The notes under the pieces: model-generated
Seen by the model: only the letters and a program-made list of their open reading frames with translations
The model's database searches: none
What the model was told of the DNA's origin: nothing
Assembly (NCBI RefSeq): GCF_008831285.2
Contig: NC_045148.1
Location: forward strand, 2,482,001-2,546,000
Origin: Nymphaea colorata
Lineage: Eukaryota > Streptophyta > Magnoliopsida > Nymphaeales > Nymphaeaceae
Length of the DNA stretch: 64,000 nt
Direction: 5' to 3'
Position numbers and translations under genes: made by a program
Shown here: positions 1 to 12,990 of the stretch, one piece after another
Layout of the letters: each line of letters begins with the position of its first letter
How positions within the stretch are numbered: position 1 is the stretch's first letter

Positions 1-1559
1 TTGAAATCATTGTTTTAAAATATAGTTTTGTGTTTCTGGCTGAAGAAGAGGCAAAAATTTTTAGTAATGTATCGATCTCCTCAAGGGAGATCAATCTCCT
101 TAGCCTCTATAAAAAGGGGGTTGTCCTCCTTGCCTTTGAAACGAAAATCAGAGCTACTTGAGTAGTAAAAAAGTTAGCTTGCTTAGGTAAGTTTCTTTTT
201 TTTTTTGTTTTAGCTCGTCTTTAGTACGTTGCAGTTCAATTTGTTTGTTTTCATGGAATAGAATTTAATTTAATGTTTCTACGGTAGGCATGAGGTTAGG
301 TATGTCTCTTTCTCCCCCTCTCCTTTAATTTTTGTATTCTTTCTATTCATTTTGTTCTTATTTCAAACATACATTAAACACATAGACTTGCTTTTATTAT
401 TTAGAATTAAGCATGCATTACACAGATTGTTTAAATAAGCACATGAGTCACCTCACACCCATGTGCACTCTTGTTTGAAACTGAGCCAGGCTAGCCCAAT
501 AGCATGCCTTGAGGTAGTAACCCTAGCATGTGAACATGTAAACCTAATTCAGATCTCATGCAACCCCACTTTCAAAATATAGTTGTCTTTAAATGATTTC
601 AAAACCAAGTTCTCTTAAAATAATCTTTCAAAACTCTAGATAATGCAGACATGAAGTCCAACCTTAGGTCCGTCCTATAAAACCTAACTTGGACCAGTCT
701 TAGAGCCGTGAACTCACGTCATTGAACCCTAGAATTAGGTCCTAGCTGACTCTTATAAACTGAACCAGTGATCAAGTATAGACTTGTTATCTGTCTCAGT
801 TATGATTAATTAAAACCCTATCATTTGTAGCTAGGTTCTTCCCAAACTAGACTCTGTATAGCCAGGCTAGATCTCCCAAGTCTAACCCCTTTGTCCAGCC
901 TACCCTGAGCTTTGAACTTTGGAACTCAAGCACCAAATTTTGATTATAAATGCTAGGATGAATGCGTTGGTTGATTTCAGTTGAATTGGATTTAGAAATT
1001 CAAATTAAGGATCAAACCAATGAAACATTGAATTTGGATTTAGAACAATCAATTTTGGATCTTAGAAGATTTTGTCATGGATAAAAGATCAGGTTTATTG
1101 GATCTTAGATTCTAGAGATGCAGATTATGGTTCAGATAATGAATCCATACATCAATGTCGTGCCAAAGTCTTTATAATCTCCCTCATTTCAAACCTAGAA
1201 TTAAAATCTAGCATGAACTATGAAGATGTAAATTTCTCGGATCAAAGCCAAATGTTTGGATTTGAGTCCAATCTTTCCAGGTCTAAATCCATGTTCCTCA
1301 CCTGAATTCTAAATAGAGATTGGATGACATATAAATCTAGATGTTAGAATACTCAATCTACTCCTTGGTCTTATTACTCATGGTAAATGTGTCAGGAATG
1401 ACCAAACCATGTACGAACAGGTTGGATTCCATCTCTCGGATTCCCACACATGAAAAACCAAAGGCAAGTACAAGAAAATAATTCCATTTACATGGTTTTC
1501 ATGTAGAACGAAAATTTGACATGTAAACAACTAAGACAAAAATCTTCCATCATTTTTTT
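1..1559. other. No gene seen; LTR-like leader sequence
   Basis: No reading frame here resembles a known protein; the longest is under 80 codons and low in information. A TATA-like stretch (CTCTATAAAAAGG, about 106-118) is followed by pyrimidine-rich sequence and a GGTAAG splice-donor-like motif near 186-191. The U3-R region of a plant LTR looks like this, so the stretch may be the end of an LTR that begins outside the window. A short palindrome (GATCTCC/GGGAGATC) sits near 74-92. The rest is AT-rich with no structure I can name. Confidence 0.4.
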
Positions 1560-2631
1560 GACATAACATATCTGCCATCTACCCCACATGTGACTGCAAC
1601 TTTGTCAATGATTGAGTATGAGAGTTGACCAATTGCATTATGCTTTTGCACTTTTCAACTTTGTCTGTGGTTTTCCTCCTCTCATTCTCGATATCCTGGA
1701 GTTCTTTCATTAACTTTTGAAATTCAAATGAAGTAAAAGGATTCTCATGCAATGGCTGTGCAAACATCAACTATGTTGGTTGGAATGCTTGCTTCTGATA
1801 TCCTCTTGTTGTGGTTGGAAAGATTAGGCATGGTGGCTTGGTCATTGCGCCATGAAAAATTAGGATGATTTCTCCAGCCGAGATTGTAGTTGTTTGAATA
1901 TGGGTTATTGTTTGAACTTGTGAAACCTTGCATTGCTTGAACTTCTTCAAGAGGAGGTGCCACAGGGCACTATGATGTTGGATGTACATGACCAGAACAT
2001 TATGTTGTTGTCTCCCTGTTGGCTTCATTTAAATGCAAGAGTTGATCCAATTGATCTTCCATTTTGCTCAATCTCCTTTGTCAATTAGGGAAAATTTCTA
2101 CTTCATATATTCCCTACTTTTATTCCTTTGTGGCCATTGTAGATCTTCCCAATCTTGATGATAGGGCATAGTGCATAGATTTTTTATTAAGAATCTCAAA
2201 CATTTTCCAAGCCTCATTCACACTATTGGTTATGAATGTGCCTCCGCATGTTGCATCTACTATCTATCAGTCTTTGCCACTCAATCCATCATAAAAATAT
2301 TGGACCAATTGCCATTTTGGTACTTAAAAATAGGGACATTATTTTAGACATTCCTAAAGTTTCATAGAATTGCTCTTCTAGCTGTTAAGAAAAACTGGTG
2401 GTGGACTCCATGTATTAGTTAATTTTGCCAATCAAAAATATTTTTCTTAAAAACTCTCATTGCATAACTTAACAAGTGGTTACTTTGTTTTCCATCAAGT
2501 TCAATAGTGCTTTGTCTTGTCTTTGGGGGAAAGTAGTAACTAATATAACTTGAGATCATGATTTCCAAAGTTTGTGATCCAAATGGTGGAAACACATCTA
2601 GAAATTCATTGAGATGACGCTAAGGACTTAA
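1560..2631 (-). pseudogene. Athila-like retrotransposon gag remnant
   Basis: Read on the minus strand, several broken frames give a recognisable order of Athila-type Ty3/Gypsy gag pieces. First comes a stretch with LNEFLD and later YFYDGLSG (2600 to about 2290), then AWKMFEILNKKS (about 2220-2180). Next is a segment with NPYSNNYNLGWRNHPNFSW (about 1900-1840), a hallmark of Athila gag. The end is a coiled-coil-like tail with SLTKLQSHVG (about 1600). Gag packages element RNA into virus-like particles. Frames change at least twice and there are many stops, so it cannot be translated whole. It ends exactly where LTR-like copy A begins, so that insertion or a recombination probably cut it. Pol is not visible. 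The family call rests on motif recognition only. Confidence 0.72.
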
Positions 2632-4820
2632 TGTTATCACCCCAAATTTCTACAAAATGACTGTCTTCCATTTTTTTACTAAAATGAAATTCTTAGTACT
2701 TTCATTTGTGTTTAATTTTGGACCCTAAGCCCAACCCTAGACCTAAAACAAACTTTATATCCATACCTAAGTCCAGTTCAAGACTATTCGATCCAAAACA
2801 AGTCTCTAGACTCATGTCTGAGTCCAAACACAAGATTCAAATTCAAAATCCCACTTTAGATGCAAGATTCAAATCCAAAATCCAACTTTTGGATCCAAAT
2901 TAGATCCAAAACCAAAATCTAGATCCAAATCAAGAATTTCAAACTCAAAATCCAAAGCTGAAACAACAAAATTTGATGCTAACGAGCACACACGCACATG
3001 CACAGACCTTCCATTTGTTTTATATCTCGTTCTCACGCAAAAAAGGTGTTTTGAGCTTAAGCCAATCACTAGAACTCATTGATGACCAATTGAACCAGAT
3101 CCAAATCTAAAACAAGCCCGCAATCACTCAAAACAGAGTCGGCCCCACTTGTAACAAAAACCATTTTACCCTTTTAAATACACATTGAAAACATATTTTT
3201 TGTGCTTTTCTTTATGAACGGACCCCTTGGAGGCCAGGGAGGTGAAATCTGCCCCTTATTGGTCCAAACAAGACAATAAGGGGGCATTTCGCCCCACTCA
3301 TTTGCAGCTCAGCGCACTGTGCGTGTAGTCACTCACTGCACGCATAGTACTGCGCAAGTGCAACCAATCGCAACACCGCACTGCACATGCCCTCTTTTTA
3401 GTTAAAACCCACCCCTTAGGGGCAGTTTTGGGTCTGTTGGGTGGGCACTAGCCCTGCCCACACCTAAAAGGGTATTTGTAGGGCTAAGGGCCAATCCCAC
3501 TTAGTCAAAACCTATTTTTAAAAACTCTAAAAATTATTCAAAAATACTTGGAATTCTTATGAAAATATTCTTATCAAATTTTGAGTTTTTGCTCCAAAAA
3601 CTCCTTATAAATACCCCCACAATTTTCTCTCTTGGGCATGAGCTAACCTTTGGGAAACTTCTAGTGCTTCCTCATTTGAAGATTAGAGTGTTTTTTTAGC
3701 TCTCTTTCTTCATTTCTCTTTTCTTCTTCTCTAAACTTGAGAGCAAATTTCTCCAAGTTCCAACTCTTCAAGAGATCACAATGGACCTTTTGGAGAAATA
3801 CCTTCACCATCTTGGAGTTTCAACCAAGGCAACCCTAGGATCATTTGAAGAAGGGACTCATCTCAAAAATCATTTATATTAGAGGTATGTAGTCTTCCTC
3901 TCATTTTATTTATTTTTGTTTCCCCTTGTCACCTCCCAATGGCCGTGCAAGAGGGTTTTATTGATTTCCTATCCGAAGTCGAGAGCTACTTTTGAGTGCA
4001 CCGGGAGTATGAGCAAGACAAAATAAATTTCATTTCTTTATTTATTTCCAAAATATGCTTGTTATATTTCTTTGTTCATCATTTATGTTTGAGATGATGT
4101 TCTTGCCTGGTAGGCTATTTTTTCTTAATTAATAAACAAATGAACAGTAAAATGAGAGTTTGAGATGAGATTTCTTCATTATTATATTGAATTTAAGGTT
4201 GAAATTTAACCAACTCAAGAAAGCTCTTCACAAAAGTCTACATATTAAAATGCACCTTCAGACATTCTCATGCTTAACTACTCTCTTAATCACCAGATTA
4301 GGGGTCCCAATGAATGATTTCTTATGTTGTTCTTCATTTCATGTATGTTTGATTTTGTTTTATACCCAATTTTGGAAAAATAAAATTAATTGTAATAAAT
4401 AAAATAATTATAATGTTATGCTCACATATAAAATATTTGGAATTTTGTTTTCGAAAGTAAGAACCCCCTTTAGTGAGGCCTTGGAGACCTAGCATAAGCT
4501 CTTGCATGAGGCCCAAGTTCCTCTATGACCTATATAAAAAACATCGAAGCTGGATATTTTCCAAGGTATTTCTTGATTTTTCAGCTTTTATAAAGGCATA
4601 CGCGTATATACATATTATATACATATATTGCACATAAATATATCTTTTTGTCATTTTCTTTTTATGATTTAACATATTCTTTTACAAATTTTTATATATA
4701 TATAAATGAATATACACATGTGTTCCATTTTCCTTCTTTTTCTCTAAAATCTCTCTCTTTATAAAATATTTTTCTCTCTCACCATTAGAGTTGATACTTT
4801 CTTTTCACAAGTTTTCACAT

Positions 4821-4900
<80 letters not shown>

Positions 4901-5610
4901 CTTTTTTAAAATTTTTTATTTTGTGATTCTCAAAATCTCTTTCTCTATATTCCCCTCTCTTTTTTAAAATTTTTTATTTTGTAATTTTCAAAATGCCTTT
5001 CTCTATATTCCCCTCACATTAAAACCTTTCCTCTTTTCTATTATTTTGAATATTTTTCTATCCAGATCTATGGTATTAACTCTTCATTTGTCAACTTCAT
5101 CAAGACCAAGCAATGACCTAATATTGGAATCTTGCTTGATGGTCTACAACTCCATTCCTTTTTCAAAATTTTTTCTCTCTATATAAAAAATATTTATGAC
5201 AATTATATAAATAAAAATGAAAAACTTAGATGAATGTGATGGTAAAAATGCTTTTAGATGAATGGTAGGAATGAGTGATTTGTTTCTAATTATGTAGGGT
5301 CAATGCATTCATACATTCACATTCACTTGTTAAAATTACGAATGATCACAAGCACTTCTGTAAAACTCTCAAATGTTTCATCAAAACTTTCTCAAAAATT
5401 CAAAACATCAAATCCTCAACATTTTCTCAAACACCACACTGCATTTAGAATAAAAAGTTGTTTGAGTAAAAACAAAATGCATCAAGAATAAACATACCCT
5501 TGGATTGGTTACCCCTGGTAAAGGCGCTGTGAATGGTCAATCCTCGTACCAGCAGGTGAGTCTCTTTCTCTCTCATTTCAAAAAATAAAAAATAAATTTT
5601 TTTAATGGTC
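2632..5610 (+). repeat. LTR-like dispersed repeat, copy A
   Basis: Begins TGTTATCACCCCAAATTT and runs about 3 kb in parallel with copy B (57097-60160) and, for its first 1.7 kb, with copy C (62291-64000). Shared blocks in order: a run of short words built on GATCCAAA/TCTAGACC (about 2700-2950), a GC-richer block with a stem (3251-3285), a TATA box (TTATAAATA near 3605), a pyrimidine-rich leader, a splice-donor-like AGGTATGTAG (about 3891), a (GT)n tract, and a tail with GGATTGGTTACCCC (about 5501). The TG start, TATA box and leader suggest a solo LTR on the plus strand. I could not fix the right end or a target duplication, so the end coordinate is where similarity to copy B fades. Confidence 0.6.
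4823..4898. repeat. (GT)n microsatellite
   Basis: About 38 uninterrupted GT units within LTR-like copy A. Copies A and B both carry GT/TA tracts at this point of the repeat, so the tract belongs to the repeat family and expanded independently in each copy. Confidence 0.95.
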
Positions 5611-8600
5611 CCATGCTAACCTGATTTACTGTGTCTACCTGATATGTACAAGTATGTTTAATTAAGAGTAACAATTTGCTGTTGCTGGACCCATTCCTCT
5701 TAATATTTTAATTAAAAAATAGTATGGCATATAGATGAAGTGCAGCCAAAAGGAATCTAGGGCATCCCTTATGTCAACTACAACTTTCTCTCTCTCTCTC
5801 TCTATCCTGTTGTTGTCCGACAACAATCTTGAAGGCCGACCGATCCACATTGTTGCTCCTTTGATAACTCTGATGCTGCCCCTTGTTGCATTGATGTTGA
5901 CCAATCAGTTTCATCAATGAAGAAACAAAAAAATTCTTTAATTTTAGTCAACTAAAACTTTCATGGAACATGTGTTTCTCCCTCAATAGTGAAGATGAAC
6001 AATGTAAAATTGTTCCATGATATGGTGGATTAGACAACTGGTATTCCATGCGGAGGGTCGTCAAAACCCATTGCAAGAAGGAAGAGGTCATGCTGAGGAA
6101 TTTTGTGTGCAAGTGTGAGAAGACAAAGCAGCTCCTCCACTAACCATTGGAAGGTTCTTCATCTTCAAACTTTTTATCTCTTCCCTTTATGTTGTTTCAT
6201 TTTCTATCGTCATTGTTCTTCCTCTTTTTTTTTCTTCAAATTTGATTATCATCATGCTTCTCATTAGTTTGTCTGTTATTTATTTGCTGCCCTTGTTGCC
6301 AAAAAACATGCAAAAATCTTGCGAATCAAGGACTAGACCCTTTCTTTCCTTCTTTGTGTCTCATTCCTAGGGTGATCTGTTTCGTCATGGGGTTTCTAGA
6401 GGTCTAATGCCTAGAAGTAGAGAAAAAGATCCTTTCATCTCTCATTGAATTGGGCTACATTTTTTCTTCTTAACTGAGTATATTGGCAAAAGTTCGATAT
6501 TTGGCTTTTTCAATTCACCATTTTCTTCGTTCCAAGTAAAATAATGTTATACAGCTAAAGCTTGTACATCAATAATACAATATTTTGAAGCAGATGCAGC
6601 TCTATGTTATAAAAGGCAAAATATTAACAGTCTAATATTCTTGTTTGTTGTTTATGTAAAAAAAAAAAAATCAGTTGTTGAGTTTGATTTCTCTAAGGCA
6701 TGGGTTTCGGTTTTGGGTATTTGCTGCAATTGAAAATCCAAGTATGCCCATGATTGCAATACTATTGTACTCGTGATGCAAAACTTCCAAGACATATTTA
6801 TTTTTGTAACTTCTATTTGCTTATTTGTGGAGAGTGAACATAAAAAATTGTTTGTATAATATATTACAAATTAGAAAACTGATTACACAATTTTGTTAGG
6901 GCATGAAATCAAATTAATTTCTATCAAATTTCATAAAAACATGGCTTCAAATTGATAAACACTGTTCTTCCAATCGCTCATATTTTTGTCCCAATCTCGG
7001 TAACATGAGATGTACAACTACTTTCATATATATTGGGTTTGCAATGAGAAACAGATGACATAATTTTCAGTTTGAGATCATAAATGGTGCATGGCTCTAG
7101 TGTGTTGTAAATATATGTTGCAAGGAAAGAAAGTGCTGCTGAAGGGTAAGAATGAATCAGCCAAAGTGTATATATGTGTCACAGGCGAACAATAGTGCTA
7201 TGTACAAGATCTTCTATCTCCTATCAAAGACCAAACTTGTTAGCATAAAGCATAAGAAACTACACAATTTGGAGTGATGCTTAAGCTTGGGTTGCATTTG
7301 CAGCCAAAAATCTATTTAAAATCGATGTTTTTTGGAATCCCTTTCAGTCACCCATGCTGAAATCCACTGTTAGAACTTCCAGCACACAGTACTCTTAAAG
7401 TATTTCTGAACAAAGAGAATATGGAAAGGTAATTTAAACATTTTCTATGCCAATTTCCTAAGGTGGAATAGTGACAACAACTTGCTTATCACACTCATAG
7501 GCTATCTGCAATATTTTGAAAATGTTGAAATTCTAATCTCCCAAAACAACCTTTAAGATCTACAATTTCAATGTATCCTCAAAAGATTAGATGGTTGGAT
7601 TATGTGATATTATTGTGATCATTTTGTTTTAATAGTTTAATCACTAGTTTTTTTGGCTTTTACTTGTTACTCTACATTAGAGCTAGTTGTTTAGATCTTC
7701 ATGTAATTTTTTTCCTCTATATAGTTTTGTTTCGATTAGATGATTCACATTCAATATGTTCCTACTGTATAGTGTGGCTCTTATTATATCACTTGCTTTG
7801 TGAGCTTTTGCATGGTTATTGTATGTCACCAACATAGTTTGGGGTTTGTAATTGTTGCATCAAAGATCTGAATTGGTTTTCCATGAATAGGCTTGCTCTT
7901 CAGTTTACAAGTCTATTTTCAAAAAGTAGGATTAATACAATTAAAATCATGAAGAAATCATTGAAATATTCCAGCATCCATCCCATGCTCATGTCCTCCC
8001 CAATAGGATCACAATGACCAGGCAGAACCGTACAACTACACAGAACCATGGCTACGTCCTACACCAGCCAGCGAATAGGCTCATCTCTTGAAAAGTAAAA
8101 ACTCAGACCTGACCACCATGTTTGGTGAGGAAAATGCCATGAAAAAAAGAGTGCAGAAAGCAGTAGGTTCTAAACAATAATATTCCTAGTAAACTATGAC
8201 CATTTAGTTTCATTTTCATACATCTTATGCACCCCCTTTTGGAGGAAAAAACAAGCAAGACAACATTTAGGCTCATCTTGGTTAATGACAAGACTAATGG
8301 TCAACCTTTATACTGAAAATCAAATTTTAGTTGAATTTATATAGTAACACTTTTCAGCTGTTTATTCTCTATACCTTAACCTTTTAAGACTGAGGTTGTG
8401 TCGATACTAGCTCCCCCACCCAAGGTTGGTTAACATTATCCCCATCTTACCCAAGCACTGGTTGATTAATCACTAGAATTTTATCTTACTAAATAATAAA
8501 TTTAATTGGAAACATTTTCTAAAATGTCTAGCAATGAAAATAGTGGTGGAGCCTGAATAATTTTGAGCGAGCACACACACGTCTTTCTTACAAAGGAGTA

Positions 8601-9686
8601 TCAAAATAAACATTAATTTTATACAAAAGTTTAATGAGTTCTCAAAGTTTTTGAAAATTGAGGGGGCCCATGCTGCTGGCTCCAATTTCACTCCCTCCAA
8701 CTTAAAATGGTAGTAGTAATATGTATAACATGGAAAGTACCAATAAATTTTGTATAAAATATAAAATTAACCTTAAGAATAAATGAATTTACTGAAACTT
8801 ATTTCATTAGTAAGTTTGTTGAAAAATCACTATTGAGTCTAAATATGTCATTTTTACATTATATTTTAAATTTTTAGATAGGTCATGATAACACTTTAAC
8901 TTAAACATTGTTTCATGAAATAATATATTTTAAACTTTCGTCTCTTCCTCTCTCTCTCTCTCTCTCTCTCTATTGTTAATTGCTACAATAGACCATCAGA
9001 ATTTGTATTTTTAGTATCACCACCGACCTCTTTGTCATGAGGTCATATCATATGAAGTAACAAGTTCAATTTTTTTCTCAATTCCCTTTTTTTCACCTTT
9101 TTCATTCTCTCCTTTTCTTTTTTCATTTCATTTTTCTACAACCAATCTCTCCACTCATGCATGTTTATTTTATTTTTTAATACTTAGAACTTCTAAAATT
9201 TTGCTAAGATCTACTTCACACAATCATACTCCAAAAAAGTAAAATTATGAACCTTGTCAAGCATTGTAATTGCATTTGTGACTACTGTTAATTTGGTAAG
9301 TGGTAGCTAATTTACTTCCCTCTATCAAATGGGGGTAAAAAATTTGGTTGTCTATGTTGCACATTTCCAAACAAGTTGTTATTAGTTGGAACGTTTTCAA
9401 AGACAAGGTGAGTTCTTTTGAGGATTCTTTCTTTTTGGTTTCTTTTATGCGATGCTTTTTGGGTTTCTAAAACTTGTTAGTTCCCACGTCGACAGCACTT
9501 CAAAGGATGTAGAATTATTTTATATGGTTTGTCCCTAGACTATGTACCCTTTGGGCAATATTTGTAGGTTGCTTTGTGAAAAATGCAATGCACTTTATTA
9601 AAAGAATGAAACACTTCACCAATATCCATCAAAATTAAGGCACCATTGGTCATAAAACATTGTTTTCCCTCAACATATTGACCTAC
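5611..9686. other. No gene seen; AT-rich sequence
   Basis: About 4 kb of AT-rich sequence without a frame of believable composition, splice structure or RNA gene on either strand. A (CT)n tract lies near 8949-8971 and smaller CT runs near 5785. The stretch 8470-8700 has the look of an old transposon remnant, but I cannot assign it. Confidence 0.5.
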
Positions 9687-12345
9687 TGTAACGCTTAGTT
9701 TTTTTGGCAGAACGGGTCAGGGTCCAGACCCGGACCCGAGTTCCATGCGCGTAAGGAGCCCGACGCCGCAGCCCGTCTCCCCTTCCTCGTTCCCCTTCCC
9801 CCTCGTTTCCCCTCTGCGTCTCTCCCTTACCCACGACCGGAGCTCAGCGTAGAGAAGAAGAAGGAGACGGAGGTCGGTGAGCAGCGGCGGCGGCGACGGC
9901 GGCAGCATGGGTAAGCTTCCTCTCTCGCCCTCTTTGTCCGCTTCTTCTCCTCCCTCCCACGCACCCTCTCCCTCCTTCGTCAGCACCCCCTGCCGCATGA
10001 TTTCTCCCTCTCCCTCTCTGCTAGAGCTCCCTCCTCATCCCGTCCGTCTCCTTTTCACCATCTCCCTCTTTTGCCCCACTCGATTTCCCTCCCCTTTGCC
10101 GCCTTTCCCCTTTCAGTCCGAACCCTCCTTCCCTCACTCTCTCTTCTGTCCATTTCTTTTGTCAGTGCCTTTCCCCTACCCTCACGTTCCCTACTTGAGC
10201 TCTTCTCCCCATTTTCTATTTGTTTTTCCATTTTTCCCCAACCGAGCACTCTTCATTACTGATTTTATCACTGTTTGATTGGATTGCAGTTTGGGGGACG
10301 TGTTCTTCCCCGCATAACAGTGATTAGAAGGCCTTGGTGTGGCGGCATTGAAGGATTTTAGCTGCTTGGGGACCATTTGGACTTGTGAGGTGGCTGCTAG
10401 AAGGATTGCAGCAGCCTAGACTCTTGATTTGGGGTGAGCAAGGCGTAATTGAACCCATTTTATTGTATATTCTTCCTTTGGAACATGTATAATTATTGTT
10501 TGAGCATGCTAGAAGGTAGAATTGATGGTTTGGGATGCATGCAAGCGACCTTGCTTTTGGGGAAAGTGTAGGATTATGTAGGAGAAGTGATGATTCGTGT
10601 TTATCATGATTTTTTTTAAGCATGATAAGTTGATTTTCGATGCAATAGGGAAGCATGGCAGAGTTAGTGATGTTGTGGAGAAGCGTAGGACCGTCTTTGG
10701 GAACGCTTGGAACACCTTGGTCGACGCGGGTGGTATGTGTAGGTAGGAAGGGGGTGTGCATGTTGGGAAGACGCCTCAACTAAAGGAAAGTTAATGAGAA
10801 ATGTGTTAAGGATGGATTGAGCGAAGCATTGGGTTTTGACGTTGGGTGGCAATGGTAAGAAGTTGCGAAGTGGCCCATTGGAGGGCTTGTAGGTCGACAT
10901 TACCCGTCGACACCTTCTTGAGGTGATGACATGTGCTTCAATGATTCTGTTTTGTATTTGTTTGGATTGCGTAGCTAACTAGTAGAAATCTGATCTTTTG
11001 TTTATGTTTGCAGGTACACCGAACACGTCCCGTCGACCTTGAGCTGTCAGATTTGAAGCTCGAGGCATTTTGAAGAGTTTGTGAGCGCGCCACAGGTATG
11101 GCGACATTCCAGGCAAATCCCAGCATGGGCAAGTGTGTGAATGTGTATTCCTAGGGTCATGGGATTCTAGGATTTGTGATGTGAATTGATTGATTGTTTT
11201 GAAATTGAATGTGTGTATGCATGTACATGAATTGATATATGATATGAAGGGTTTTGGAAGGCTATTAGTGATTGTTTTGAAAATGTTACGCCTTTGCATG
11301 TGCATGCTAGAATTGATAACTGTTTAGGACAGATGAGGTGGGGTATCGAGTCGAGTGTCTCCTCGACCCCAAGTGTGCATTAGAAAGCATCATAGAATGA
11401 TAACTGCATAGGACAAGTACGAGCCAATCACAGATCGAGACTACTCTTTGTGGTTTGGCTAAGTTTTTGAAGATGTGATTGATATGATGAATGATGTGAA
11501 TGTTTTGTTCTGTTGCATATACATTGCTGCGGGCAATGATGCGAATGATTGAATGAGAGGGTAGTTGTACCCATATTGTATGATGGCTAGCTATGACTGT
11601 TAGTGTTATGTGCAGACCTCGTGTGGAGGCAATTGAAGGTGTGGGTGCACTCGTGAAGTGTACCAACCTTATGAGTTAGCCAGTCAGTTTGTAAATGTGT
11701 TAATCGAATGATAATAATGAATGATTAAGAGATGAGAGGCCAGTGGGATGTGGCTATGTGTTGGGAGATGTCCCGTTTTCGCCACTAGTCTCGCCTGTTC
11801 GGAGCGCAGGTGGTGCAAGGCCCCAGGGTACTATTGTGTGTTGTGCTTGGAGCGTTAAGACTCCCGCCTTCCCAACCTGGGTGTCTTAGGGAAGGCTGAG
11901 TATCTCTCCTTGAAATTCACACATCCATGGATGAATGCTCTACCGCTGTAACGGATGAAATAGATCCATACTATTATGGGCCACCACGGGGGTTGTCCCT
12001 CGGCTGTAGGCCGCCCATGGTGTGCACGTGCCTGTGTTGCACCCACAGGAACTGTTAATTCACTAAAGTTAATGAAAATGTAATGTATATGATTGAATGT
12101 ATGTGATTGAGGTGCATGTGAATCATATGAATGCTAAGGGTTTGGTATTTTCCTGGCTTGTTGCCATACTGCGAAGGCTATGCCTTTAGTTGTTTTTTTT
12201 TCAGGTTTTGGTACATCCGGGGCAGCAGGTTGATCAGATGGCTTCACTCACGTCCTACTGGGGAGGTTTTGGGTTTTGTTTTCTTATATAGTGCCGGCGC
12301 GTCTTGGTTTATTTGTATTGATGTCTTGTTTTTGTTAGACATCAA

Positions 12346-12346
<1 letters not shown>
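9687..12346 (+). repeat. Truncated LTR, sibling of the solo LTR at 40050
   Basis: Starts TGTAACG and follows the solo LTR at 40050-43238 block by block. Shared blocks are GGGTCCAGACCC near the start, a very pyrimidine-rich stretch (about 9770-10250), GCTCGAGGCATTTTGAAG (about 11057), GGTGGGGTATCGAGTCGAG (about 11338), the CCTGTTCGGAGCGCAGG block (about 11795), and GATGTCTTGTTTTTGTTAG (about 12321). The last 250 bp of the full LTR, including its GTGTGACA end, are missing and replaced by the CA/TA minisatellite. No target duplication can be shown. The proline/serine-rich open frames in its C/T-rich part are composition effects, not genes. Confidence 0.82.
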
Positions 12347-12432
<86 letters not shown>

Positions 12433-12461
12433 TTGCTGTCACAAATGTCGTGCACTCTCTT

Positions 12462-12544
<83 letters not shown>

Positions 12545-12572
12545 AATATATAAGTTGCTGTCACAAATGTCG

Positions 12573-12614
<42 letters not shown>

Positions 12615-12786
12615 AGTTGCTGTCACAAATGTCGTGCACACACACACACACACATACACAGACACACACACACATATATATATATAAGTTTCTGTCACAA
12701 ATTTCGTGCACTCACACACACACACATACACACACACACGTATATATATATATATATATATAAGTTGTTGTCACAAATGTTGTGCA

Positions 12787-12878
<92 letters not shown>

Positions 12879-12990
12879 TTGCTGTCACAAATGTCGTGCA
12901 CAGGTTTTTTATTGTGTGTGTGTCACACAATAAATATATATACACACACACACACATATATATATATATACACACACACACACAAACACA
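12347..12990. repeat. Compound CA/TA minisatellite with a repeated 25-bp spacer
   Basis: Alternating (CA)n and (TA)n tracts are separated by six copies of a 25-bp spacer that begins AAGTTGCTGTCACAAATG and ends GTGCA. Spacers start at 12430, 12552, 12614, 12686, 12762 and 12876. Tract lengths differ between units, so the period is irregular (about 60-120 bp). The spacers differ by single bases (for example at 12686 and 12762). The array lies exactly where the truncated LTR breaks off. Long open frames of alternating TH/IY or CV residues here are artefacts. Confidence 0.92.

Noticed and set aside
9877-10278. Proline/serine-rich open frames on both strands in the LTR
   Set aside because: They come from a C/T-rich tract; the sibling LTR at 40050 has different frames at the same place, so there is no protein constraint.
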